Program-made: the position numbers and the translations under genes
In this document: positions 9,875-17,901 of the stretch, piece by piece
Layout of the letters: every line of letters starts with the position of its first letter
How positions within the stretch are numbered: position 1 is the stretch's first letter
Assembly: GCF_003441615.1 (NCBI RefSeq)
Contig: NZ_CP031842.1
Span: 2,126,501 to 2,190,500 of the forward strand
Direction of reading: 5' to 3'
Source: Dechloromonas sp. HYN0024
GTDB lineage: Bacteria; Pseudomonadota; Gammaproteobacteria; Burkholderiales; Rhodocyclaceae
Length of the DNA: 64,000 bases
Notes under the pieces: model-generated
What the model saw: the letters and a program-made list of their open reading frames with translations, nothing else
Databases searched by the model: none
What the model was told of the DNA's origin: nothing

Positions 9875-11319
9875 GCGCCAACCTTAATAATACCACGAAG
9901 CGAATTTAAAATTAATTTCCAAGCCCTCAATCTAAACATAAAGCATAATAATATATAAGCCGTCAATCCAGCACTACCACCAAGCAAAACGATATAAGCG
10001 GGTCGGTTACCCACCAAAAAATCAGCGACGATATAGGCGAAAAACCCGGCCATTACAGCACAGGCATAATAAGGTAATGTATCTCGAAGTTGATCAATGG
10101 CAGAATATCCGATCAAGGGCTTCGAGTACATTGCATTCGGAAAAAAACACAAGAATGAAATGACTATTTGTCCGAAAAGGACAGCCTGAAATCCCCAAGG
10201 AATGGCAAACGAGAGAACTCCAATGGCAAGAGCTGCTTTCAGAAGTTCCAGCCACAAAAACAAATCTGACCTACCTAGGACCTTGATCACATTAAGATTA
10301 ATTGCATGAATCGGATATAGAAGGTAGGCAAAACAGAGCCACCGAAAAGCTTCTGATGCCGGCAACCATGCTGAAGAAAATGCAATCTCAAATAATTGAT
10401 CAGCAAGCCCTGCGCCGATCATCAACATCGGACCCAGCAGAAATACCATAATCTCTATTGATTTACGATAAGCCTCTCTTAAGCGCCCCGTGTCTTTACT
10501 TATTTTAGATAATGACGGATAGGTTACATTTTGTACTGAATACACCAATTGACCCATTATCACTTCCATGATCTTGTCGACAAAATAGTAGTACCCGGCA
10601 TACGTTGATCCGAGAAACTTTCCAAGCATACTCGGAACCGCATTTCGTACTATCAACGCAATTAAATTGGATAGAAATAGCTTGTACCCAAATCGATAGA
10701 GAGCAACTAATGGCTTGCAATCTATCTGCCTCACTGGCCTCCAGCCGGCCAGTCGCCAAATCAAAATCGTGCTCACCACGCTCGCCGCAAGAGTCTGAAT
10801 AATCAAGGCCCAAACCCCAGCACCAAAACAAGCAAGCAAAAGCGCCAATGCACTAGAGATCGCAGCCGCAGGAAAACTAATACGCATCAACCCTTTAAAA
10901 TCAAGCGCCTGGGTAAGTCGTGCTGCAGGGGCGATCTGCATGGCATTGAAAATAATGGATAGTCCAGCTGTACGAAGCAGAACTACCAAGCTTGGCTGGC
11001 TGTAGAACTCAGATATCCATGGAGCAACGGAGAATAGTAGCGTGTATGCAATACCCCCTAAGCCTAGGCTAGCCCAGAAGGTTGTATTCAAGAGTCGCAA
11101 TGAGAGGTGTCGCCGCCGAATCAAGGCCTCTTTTAGCCCCGCATCCATCAATCCACCAAGCACTACCAGAAATAGCGATAGCATCGAAAGCAGACCGAAA
11201 TCAGCCGGTGACACAAAATATGACAATACAAGCGTCGTCAATGCAACCAGACCTCGCCTGAGAAGCATTTCCAGAAAATTCCAGATGACTCCTCGAATGG
11301 TTGAATCAGCCAGTGACAT
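9871..11319 (-). CDS. Wzx/TuaB-like polysaccharide flippase
   Basis: MOP-superfamily lipid-linked oligosaccharide translocase, 482 residues from the only nearby ATG (11319). About twelve to fourteen hydrophobic segments span the whole length. The N-terminal TIRGVIWNFLEMLLRRG is typical of the WzxC/TuaB group. It would flip undecaprenyl-linked repeat units across the inner membrane in a Wzy-dependent pathway. No Wzy polymerase or Wzz is visible in the window, and a Wzm/Wzt exporter is encoded in the same cluster. Confidence 0.85.
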   Translation of the reverse strand: MSLADSTIRGVIWNFLEMLLRRGLVALTTLVLSYFVSPADFGLLSMLSLFLVVLGGLMDAGLKEALIRRRHLSLRLLNTTFWASLGLGGIAYTLLFSVAPWISEFYSQPSLVVLLRTAGLSIIFNAMQIAPAARLTQALDFKGLMRISFPAAAISSALALLLACFGAGVWALIIQTLAASVVSTILIWRLAGWRPVRQIDCKPLVALYRFGYKLFLSNLIALIVRNAVPSMLGKFLGSTYAGYYYFVDKIMEVIMGQLVYSVQNVTYPSLSKISKDTGRLREAYRKSIEIMVFLLGPMLMIGAGLADQLFEIAFSSAWLPASEAFRWLCFAYLLYPIHAINLNVIKVLGRSDLFLWLELLKAALAIGVLSFAIPWGFQAVLFGQIVISFLCFFPNAMYSKPLIGYSAIDQLRDTLPYYACAVMAGFFAYIVADFLVGNRPAYIVLLGGSAGLTAYILLCFMFRLRAWKLILNSLRGIIKVGA

Positions 11320-11350
11320 CAATGCCACCAAACCACAAACGGCTGATAAA

Positions 11351-12472
11351 TCATCCCAACCTTACTTCCTGCCGCGACGAGGAAGCTCGCTCTATTGCCT
11401 CGCTAAGTGCAATTCCTTGCACTGCAACCTCAGCAGACAAGGTGTATTCATTTAGAAAACCATCATGTATTGCTCGCGCAATATCATAATAATAATTTGC
11501 AAATGCTTCAATAAAGCCAGCTGGATGCCCAGCTTTAAATCTGTTATATCTACTTTCTGGAGTTACGCTTGATGTCGAACTAATCCGGTCTAGCAGCATT
11601 CTATCGCCGATAGCGTTTGCATAAATAATCTGCTCCGGCCGCTCCTGGTACCACTCAAAACTCCCCAGAGTGCCGTAAACGCGAATTTTTAGACCATTTC
11701 TTGAACCTAATGCGACTTTTCCATACCATGCATTCACAAGTAGGCCGTTCTGATATTCTATTAGGGCATCTACTTCATCAACCAAGCCGGCACTAACCTG
11801 ACTTATCGCTCTAGAACGGGCGCTGACAGAAATAGGATTTTCTCCAGTGATAAAGTTAACGAGACTATGGATATGCGCAAATAGATCCAGAGATAGGCAT
11901 GGTACGTCACCGTCAATTAACCTCCATGGTTGAATCGCATCAATTTTGTTTGTATTCTTGAGCCTGAGGTATGAGTCCTGTGGCATCTCTGCCATGATCT
12001 TGAAAACCTTGCCGATTTCCCCTGCTTCCACCCTGCGTTTTATTTCGCGCACAGACTGATATCCGGTGTAATTAAAAACAGAGAATAACCGAGTGCTTTC
12101 ACTAGAAACCCGGGCTAGCAATGCGTCGCACTCGGCCAAACTAGTCACTAAAGGCTTGTCACAAATTACCGTCAAACCGGCATTAAGCACTGCCGCTATC
12201 TGACTCGCATGTGCGTTGATCGGGGTAGCAATTACTACTGCATCGAGACGCGCCCCCTCGCCTTCCAACAACCTCTCCAAGGAAGCATAGGCCCGAGTCG
12301 GCGACACCTGATAAGCCTCAGCAGATCTAACGTTGATTTCGGAATTTCTGCTGAAACACCCGGAAACCAAATCGAAGGCACCATCAAGCCTCAAGGCGAT
12401 CTCATGAGAGCGGCCTACCGCAGAGTTGATACCACCACCTATCATGGCGGCCTTGAGCGGGGGATGATTCAT
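11351..12472 (-). CDS. Gfo/Idh/MocA-family sugar oxidoreductase
   Basis: NAD(P)-dependent dehydrogenase of 373 residues. The dinucleotide-binding segment AAMIGGGINSAVG is at about 8-20, the conserved DKP (usually EKP) containing the catalytic Lys is at 105-107, and LDLFAHIHSLV near 196-206 supplies the His-containing active-site motif. In surface-polysaccharide clusters members oxidise nucleotide sugars before transamination (WlbA/WbpB type). Being close to the aminotransferase at 14786 it may act on the same sugar, though the order and substrate are inferred. Confidence 0.8.
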   Translation of the reverse strand: MNHPPLKAAMIGGGINSAVGRSHEIALRLDGAFDLVSGCFSRNSEINVRSAEAYQVSPTRAYASLERLLEGEGARLDAVVIATPINAHASQIAAVLNAGLTVICDKPLVTSLAECDALLARVSSESTRLFSVFNYTGYQSVREIKRRVEAGEIGKVFKIMAEMPQDSYLRLKNTNKIDAIQPWRLIDGDVPCLSLDLFAHIHSLVNFITGENPISVSARSRAISQVSAGLVDEVDALIEYQNGLLVNAWYGKVALGSRNGLKIRVYGTLGSFEWYQERPEQIIYANAIGDRMLLDRISSTSSVTPESRYNRFKAGHPAGFIEAFANYYYDIARAIHDGFLNEYTLSAEVAVQGIALSEAIERASSSRQEVRLG

Positions 12473-12510
12473 GCAGATAACCTTCTTGCGAATTTCACTA
12501 GGAAAGCCGG

Positions 12511-13602
12511 TCAGCGCGGCATGAAGTACATAACCGTTTCAGACCACCCTTGCGTGTAATGCCGCAAATAAACTTGATAATTCGGCTGCAGCGAAAGAAT
12601 ATAGGCTGGAATTCTCCGGAAGTCTTCAGCTGCGTGATATACGGAAATCGCTAACTTTGGCTTATCGCTTTCGATGTGCCGGGAACACCCCGCCAAAGCC
12701 CGCATTTCCCACCCTTCCAGATCCATCTTTATATAGCTAACCCGCTCGGGAACTTCATCATCAAGTTTAACAACTTCAATCATGACATCCCCAACATCCG
12801 ACACTGAGGAAGCTGAACCTGCATCCGAATTAAAATGCAGCGTACCCTTAGAATCAGAAAGCCCCAACTGAAGAAAGCGAATCCTTTCTTGCGCAGCCAA
12901 GCGCTGCTTTGCGGCAGAGATATTACTTGGTGACGGTTCAAATAGGTAAATAGCCTTGTAGGCTGGCACCCGCAAACAGAATTCCTCCGATGTATCTCCA
13001 TCAAACCCTCCTGCATCGACGAAAACCTCATCCTTTAACTGCATGAAACTTTCAAAATACTGATCACGCAGGCGTACGGTGTATTCATACATGAAAGAAG
13101 GTTCTGCGGTTAATCTATAGCGCACCACATCTAGTAGTGTCTGCCTCGACTCATCATCAGCCATCAATGTCCATAATTTAACCCATTCGGCTTCGTGGGC
13201 ACTCAGGTCATCCCGTTGCTGCCTGACGAACCACGGCAACTCCAACGCCCCGCCTGCCGCTGATACAAGATCACAGAAATTCACCAATTTGGTAATACCT
13301 GCATTTTCCAGAACAGACATGACAGCAACAGGACTAATAGAAGTCGAGCAATTTAGTACAATAGCATTAACTGGGACAGCTTTCAGACCTACAACAGGTA
13401 TGCCCTCCCAAGCCAGAATACCGTTGGCAAAATCATCAATCACACCGTCAACTTTGGTTAGCCTTAGAACCTCGCGAGCATCGTCGTTCCGTCCGATCAC
13501 GTAACGTGGAGCAGTGCATGATGGTGAGAGGAACTCATCAGCAAGGGACAGACTGGGAGGTCCTGCATTTAATGCAGCATAAATTTTATCTAGAAATTCC
13601 AT
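12511..13602 (-). CDS. FkbM-family methyltransferase with extra N-terminal domain
   Basis: 363 residues. The C-terminal half is an FkbM-type SAM methyltransferase: VFVDAGGFDGDTS at 193-205 is motif I, LFEPSPSN follows as motif II and YIKMDLEGWEMRAL near 290 is the family signature. The first 180 residues form a separate alpha/beta domain that looks like a sugar-nucleotide or acyl-modification domain seen N-terminal to FkbM in polysaccharide clusters; I do not recognise it. Likely O-methylates a sugar or its N-acyl substituent. It lies between the ATP-grasp ligase and the Gfo/Idh/MocA gene. Confidence 0.8.
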   Translation of the reverse strand: MEFLDKIYAALNAGPPSLSLADEFLSPSCTAPRYVIGRNDDAREVLRLTKVDGVIDDFANGILAWEGIPVVGLKAVPVNAIVLNCSTSISPVAVMSVLENAGITKLVNFCDLVSAAGGALELPWFVRQQRDDLSAHEAEWVKLWTLMADDESRQTLLDVVRYRLTAEPSFMYEYTVRLRDQYFESFMQLKDEVFVDAGGFDGDTSEEFCLRVPAYKAIYLFEPSPSNISAAKQRLAAQERIRFLQLGLSDSKGTLHFNSDAGSASSVSDVGDVMIEVVKLDDEVPERVSYIKMDLEGWEMRALAGCSRHIESDKPKLAISVYHAAEDFRRIPAYILSLQPNYQVYLRHYTQGWSETVMYFMPR

Positions 13603-13635
13603 TTAAATTATTTACCAATCCATCTGTGAAAAAAA

Positions 13636-14793
13636 TCAAAACTCAACAGAATAAAGTTCTCGATTTAAGGTGCAGGCAAACAGATCATTCAAATCAGTAG
13701 CCGAGGAGGCACGAACAAAGATCAGCGAGAGCCGCCCGAACGGTGATTCGCGCAACGCATCCCCCGCTAGAGCCATTGGGTACATCCTCTCCAGCAATAG
13801 GGAGCAATTGAATTGGATACACCCCAAAGTACCCGACATAGGAAGTGACATGGTATGCCGCATTATCCAACTCGGGCGCTGTTCCTTTCGCAAGGAGGGA
13901 TATGACAAATCAATAAATGGTCGCGCATAAAGTTCGGCATATGGGGTACCAGTAGCCAACTCAATCAACTGACTATATAGATCCCCAGGACAACGCCGCG
14001 TAACTTCGATCAGCCAGAACTCGTCTCCTTGTAAAATGAATTGCGTATGAAGGAGCCCTCGTCCGATCCCTAATGAACGCGCCATTGTTTGGGCACAACT
14101 ACGCAACCTATCCAATATCGCTTCAGGAAAATCAAACACGACACGGCTAGTATCGACTACAAAGGGGTTCGCAGTGCCATGCTCCTCTACGATGAAATCT
14201 AGGAAAACCTTCCCCCCCTCATCCAGGAAGCAAGAATGACTATAGAGTTGCCCGCCAACAAAGTCCTCGATAATGCACGTCTGAGAACCAGACATACTGC
14301 GTGCAAATGTCTGTGCATGCACCAATGAGTCCGCATCCGGAAAATGGAGAATTGTCACTCCACGGCCACTAAAAGCATCAACCGGCTTGACGATCAAAGA
14401 TCTATTTTCTGGACATGAGTCCGAACTATAAACACCAGGAACGGGCAACCCATTTCTCTGAGCAAAATCACGGAACAATTGCTTGTTATTAATCGTTTCA
14501 GTACACGCCAACGTATCTAGGCCAGGATATCGACCATCACTATTCAATTGAGCACATGCAAAATACGAACGATCGTTACAACCGGGAACGACAAAATCAT
14601 AGGCATTCCTTGCAACAACCTCAGCCAAAATTTCCGGATTTGAATAATCTGCTTGAATATATTTAGCAACAGTCTTCGCTAAAAAATCCTGAGGATTGCC
14701 GCCGATTACGGTCACATCGTGGCCAATAGATACCAAAAACTTGTGAATTGGTGATGACGAAATATTCGTATCAACCAGTAGTACCTTAGCCAT
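13636..14793 (-). CDS. ATP-grasp ligase of the surface-sugar cluster
   Basis: 385 residues with an ATP-grasp architecture: a Rossmann-like N-terminal domain (KVLLVDTNISSSPIHKFL, 3-20), the ATP-binding glycine loop IVKPVDAFSGRGV at 134-146 and the metal-binding segment FWLIEVTRRCPGD in the second half. ATP-grasp enzymes form amide or thioester bonds from a carboxylate and ATP. The start overlaps the 3' end of the aminotransferase gene by 8 bases, so the two are produced together. A plausible job is attaching an amino acid or other carboxylate to the amino group introduced by that aminotransferase. Family call is good; substrate is inference. Confidence 0.82.
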   Translation of the reverse strand: MAKVLLVDTNISSSPIHKFLVSIGHDVTVIGGNPQDFLAKTVAKYIQADYSNPEILAEVVARNAYDFVVPGCNDRSYFACAQLNSDGRYPGLDTLACTETINNKQLFRDFAQRNGLPVPGVYSSDSCPENRSLIVKPVDAFSGRGVTILHFPDADSLVHAQTFARSMSGSQTCIIEDFVGGQLYSHSCFLDEGGKVFLDFIVEEHGTANPFVVDTSRVVFDFPEAILDRLRSCAQTMARSLGIGRGLLHTQFILQGDEFWLIEVTRRCPGDLYSQLIELATGTPYAELYARPFIDLSYPSLRKEQRPSWIMRHTMSLPMSGTLGCIQFNCSLLLERMYPMALAGDALRESPFGRLSLIFVRASSATDLNDLFACTLNRELYSVEF

Positions 14794-15904
14794 GAGAAAC
14801 CTCGCGTATTAGCTTACATATTTCGTCCACTATTCCATGCTCAAGGTCAGGATATATTGGCAGACAAAGAACTTGATCCGCCATCATATTGGAAACCGGC
14901 AAATTATCAGATCGAGCGGATACCATGCCTTGATACATAGGCATATTGCTAATCAGCGGAAAAAAATAACGTCGACCAAAATACCCGTGATCCTTTAGCC
15001 ATTGATACAGCGCGTCGCGACTTAGCGGAAAATCAGATGTCACGAATATCGGAAAGTATGACGAATTACCTTCTGTATCAGGTTGAGGCGGAATGCACTT
15101 AATTCCAGTTACATCCCGCAAAGCATTGCGATAACGACCCTCAATGGCTCTGCGTAGAACTAGAGCGTTAGAGACATACTTTAGCTGCACCAATCCAAAT
15201 GCTGCATTGACCTCGCTCATCTTCCCATTAATACCCGGCGCGGTTACTGTCACCTCGTCGGCAAATCCAAAATTCTTCAGGTAATCGATACGCTGCTTGG
15301 TAGCTGCATCGGGGCTGACAATAGCCCCTCCCTCAAAGGTATTAAAAACCTTTGTCGCATGAAAACTGAGCACTGAAAGATCGCCGTACGTCAGCAAACT
15401 ATTGCCTTTGTAGCGAACTCCAAAAGCATGTGCCGCGTCATAAATAACCTTGAGGCCATAGGTACTGGCAATTTTCTCAATCTGCTCCACTGCACATGGA
15501 TTTCCATAACAATGGACAGGAAGAATGGCAGATGTTTCCGGTGTAATAGCCGCTTCTATTTTTGCCGGATCGAGATTGCACGAGGCTGGATCGATATCCA
15601 CAAAAACCGGCTTTAGGTCATTCCATAGCAGGGAGTGTGCCGTCGCGACAAACGAATATGGCGTTGTAATTACCTCACCGGTTACTCGCAGCGCCTGCAA
15701 AGCAGTAACCAAAGCAATTGTACCGTTGGTGAATAGGCTTAAATATTCAACGCCAAGATATTCGCACAATGCTGCTTCCAACTGCTGATGAAAAGGACCA
15801 TTGTTCGTCAATATCTTATTGCTCCAAATCTGTTCAAGATATGGAACAAACTCCTCCAGCGGAGGCAAGCTAGGTTGAGTGACGTAAATATTTTTCCGGG
15901 GCAA
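14786..15904 (-). CDS. DegT/DnrJ/EryC1/StrS aminotransferase, probably dTDP-4-amino-4,6-dideoxyglucose forming (VioA-like)
   Basis: PLP-dependent sugar aminotransferase of 372 residues. The internal aldimine Lys185 is in FHATKVFNTFEGG (181-193), a signature shared with VioA/DesI enzymes acting on dTDP-4-keto-6-deoxyglucose. YDAAHAFG at 155-162 contains the PLP-pyridine Asp156. The start is TTG with AAGGA 7 bases upstream; the nearby ATG is out of frame. RfbA and RfbB encoded just upstream would supply the substrate. The 49-base gap to rfbC2 shows no other feature. Confidence 0.88.
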   Translation of the reverse strand: MPRKNIYVTQPSLPPLEEFVPYLEQIWSNKILTNNGPFHQQLEAALCEYLGVEYLSLFTNGTIALVTALQALRVTGEVITTPYSFVATAHSLLWNDLKPVFVDIDPASCNLDPAKIEAAITPETSAILPVHCYGNPCAVEQIEKIASTYGLKVIYDAAHAFGVRYKGNSLLTYGDLSVLSFHATKVFNTFEGGAIVSPDAATKQRIDYLKNFGFADEVTVTAPGINGKMSEVNAAFGLVQLKYVSNALVLRRAIEGRYRNALRDVTGIKCIPPQPDTEGNSSYFPIFVTSDFPLSRDALYQWLKDHGYFGRRYFFPLISNMPMYQGMVSARSDNLPVSNMMADQVLCLPIYPDLEHGIVDEICKLIREVSHG

Positions 15905-15953
15905 CTATCATTCCTTTTCGGCGACTTGCAAAGCAAATTTCAAAACAAAACGC

Positions 15954-16499
15954 TTATGAATCAGCCAACTCCGCCATTTTTGGCGCAACCACATCCTTCT
16001 TGGACAGTAGAGGTTTCCCTTGCAGATGCCAATTAATAGCCAAATCACAATCATCCCACCGAATGCAGCGTTCATGCTCCGGTGAGTAGTAGTCGGTCGT
16101 CTTGTAGAGAAATTCAGCAGTTTCCGAGAGCGTCAGGAAGCCATGTGCAAACCCGGCCGGAATCCATAGCTGTTTCTTATTCTCGCCACTAAGGACTTCC
16201 CCCACCCACTGCCCATAAGTTGCGGAATTTTTCCGGATGTCGACCGCCACATCGAAGACTTCGCCTTGAATAACACGGACCAGCTTGCCCTGCGCCTTGG
16301 GTGGCAGTTGATAATGCAGACCACGCAGGACGTTCTTCGCACTCTTGGAGTGGTTGTCCTGGACGAAGGTGATCTCCTGCCCGACGGCTTCGTTAAATGC
16401 CTTCTGGTTGAAGCTTTCGAAGAAAAACCCGCGCTCATCACCGAATACTTTGGGTTCGATGATCAGAACATCGGAAATACGGGTCGGCGTCACTTTCAT
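15954..16499 (-). CDS. rfbC: dTDP-4-dehydrorhamnose 3,5-epimerase, copy 2
   Basis: Second RfbC, 181 residues, identical to copy 1 through residue 139 including catalytic His62 and the TTDYYS tyrosines. Residues 140-181 are different (PEHERCIRWDDCDLAINW, the more canonical RmlC tail). The DNA matches copy 1 from about 16096 to the start codon. The start shares one base with the rfbA2 stop. Presence of two full-length epimerases with alternative tails in one cluster is unusual. Confidence 0.94.
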   Translation of the reverse strand: MKVTPTRISDVLIIEPKVFGDERGFFFESFNQKAFNEAVGQEITFVQDNHSKSAKNVLRGLHYQLPPKAQGKLVRVIQGEVFDVAVDIRKNSATYGQWVGEVLSGENKKQLWIPAGFAHGFLTLSETAEFLYKTTDYYSPEHERCIRWDDCDLAINWHLQGKPLLSKKDVVAPKMAELADS

Positions 16500-17383
16500 C
16501 AGTAAACCTTTTCTTTCAGCAAGCTGAGCAGGTACTGACCGTAGCCGGTCTTGGCATAGCTTTGGGCCAGTTGCTCGAGCTTTTCATCATTGACCCATTT
16601 CTGGCGCCAGGCAATTTCTTCAGGGCATGCCACTTTCAGCCCCTGGCGCTTTTCGATGGTAGCAATGAACTGGCCTGCTTCGAGCAGGCTATCGTGGGTC
16701 CCGGTATCAAGCCAGGCGTAGCCACGGCCCATAATTTCGACATTGAGACTACCTTGTTCGAGGTAGAGACGATTGAGGTCTGTGATCTCAAGTTCGCCAC
16801 GGGCTGAGGGCTTGAGGTTGCGGGCGAGGTCGACGACCTGATTGTCGTAGAAATAAAGCCCGGTTACGGCGTAGTTGGATTTCGGCTGCTTCGGCTTTTC
16901 TTCGAGGCTGAGTACCTTGCCATCAGGTGCAAAGTCGGCGACACCGTAACGCTCGGGGTCTTGCACGTGGTAGGCAAAGACCGTAGCCCCGGCGTCTCGT
17001 TGATCAGCGTTGCCAAGGATTTGATGGAAATCGTTACCGTAGAAAATGTTGTCGCCGAGCACCAATGCAGAAGGGCTATTGCCGACAAAATCAGCACCCA
17101 GGATGAATGCCTGGGCGAGACCATCCGGGCTGGGCTGGACGGTATATTGGAGATTGATGCCCCACTGGCTGCCATCGCCGAGCAGTTGCTCGAAGCGCGG
17201 GGTGTCCTGCGGGGTGGAGATGATCAGGATATCCCGGATGCCGGCCAGCATGAGCGTGGTCAGCGGATAGTAGATCATCGGCTTGTCGTAGATCGGCAGC
17301 AGTTGCTTGGAAACCGAGAGGGTAGCCGGGTAGAGGCGTGTGCCGGATCCACCGGCGAGGATGATGCCTTTGCGGGCCGTCAT
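16499..17383 (-). CDS. rfbA: Glucose-1-phosphate thymidylyltransferase, copy 2
   Basis: 294 residues, the same as copy 1 except for residues 2-4. [11 protein letters not shown] at 11-21 marks the thymidylyltransferase active site. The ATG overlaps the stop of the DUF2442 gene by 4 bases, so unlike copy 1 it is coupled to that small gene rather than to rfbB. DNA identity to copy 1 runs from the stop to about 17335, then breaks within the first 50 bases of the gene. Confidence 0.95.
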   Translation of the reverse strand: MTARKGIILAGGSGTRLYPATLSVSKQLLPIYDKPMIYYPLTTLMLAGIRDILIISTPQDTPRFEQLLGDGSQWGINLQYTVQPSPDGLAQAFILGADFVGNSPSALVLGDNIFYGNDFHQILGNADQRDAGATVFAYHVQDPERYGVADFAPDGKVLSLEEKPKQPKSNYAVTGLYFYDNQVVDLARNLKPSARGELEITDLNRLYLEQGSLNVEIMGRGYAWLDTGTHDSLLEAGQFIATIEKRQGLKVACPEEIAWRQKWVNDEKLEQLAQSYAKTGYGQYLLSLLKEKVY

Positions 17384-17634
17384 GCGGCACGCTTGATAAG
17401 CTTAGTCATTTCTAAAATCCTTTGCGGTGCGAGTTCCAGGCCATTTGGCCATGCCATGGCACCAGCCTCGATAAAAGCACGGGCCATATATTCGTCATCC
17501 CCCAATCGGAGTAACAAAGAACCTTGGCGATTAGCCAGATAGGCATTCAGATCAAACAAACCTTCAGACCCATCTGAAAATACTAAGGAAAATTGCCCGA
17601 TTCCGAGATAGTTGAGACTCAACAGGCTAATCAT
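17380..17634 (-). CDS. DUF2442-like small protein
   Basis: 84 residues from the ATG at 17634; a start at 17670 would add 12 residues but runs into the DUF4160 gene. It has the DUF2442 pattern: an N-terminal beta-hairpin ([15 protein letters not shown]) and a conserved [10 protein letters not shown] motif before the C-terminal helix, matching CWPGNIDIVP in the other family member at 21077-21322. It overlaps the broken DUF4160 gene upstream by 8 bases and rfbA2 downstream by 4 bases. Function unknown. DUF4160/DUF2442 pairs are common and are sometimes suspected to be toxin-antitoxin-like; that is not established. Confidence 0.75.
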   Translation of the reverse strand: MISLLSLNYLGIGQFSLVFSDGSEGLFDLNAYLANRQGSLLLRLGDDEYMARAFIEAGAMAWPNGLELAPQRILEMTKLIKRAA

Positions 17635-17896
17635 CGTGATCTGCACCTTGAATTCTATCAAGTGGTTCAAAGTGTTGTGCCTTTGCCCAATTTTGCATCA
17701 ATTCGCCCTGATGTTTCAGACACCATTCCTTGACGATAGCTGCCGCTTTTTTTGGCAAATTACCTCTCAAAATATCGCCTGTTTCTATGGAAACGAACGC
17801 TCAAAATCCTTGATATTCGACATGAACATGCGGCGGTGGATGATCGTCGTGCCACATCCGGATAATGATGCCAAAGAATACAGAAAGAATTGGCAT
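17627..17896 (-). pseudogene. DUF4160-like gene interrupted by an in-frame TGA
   Basis: The minus strand from the ATG at 17896 encodes a DUF4160-type protein (MPILSVFFGIIIRMW, then DDHPPPHVHVEYQG) that hits a TGA at codon 32 (17801-17803). The same frame continues after it as AFVSIETGDILRGNLPKKAA and on to a TAG at 17627-17629. Both halves together give the full 89-codon family length with no frameshift. The intact relative at 21333-21602 has Lys at the stop position (AGQKALV). So a single nonsense change, or a sequencing error, breaks the gene. It starts 5 bases after the rfbB2 stop and overlaps DUF2442 by 8 bases. Confidence 0.8.
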
Positions 17897-17901
17897 GGCT
17901 A

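Noticed and set aside
16133..17175. Long open frames antiparallel to rfbA/rfbC/rfbB that recur identically in both copies
   Set aside because: They recur because the DNA is repeated. They lie opposite well-supported genes, have no ribosome sites and no recognisable protein pattern.
17801..17803. The TGA in the DUF4160 gene as a selenocysteine codon
   Set aside because: The intact relative has Lys at this position, no redox motif is nearby, and I see no hairpin of SECIS type right after it. A nonsense change is simpler.
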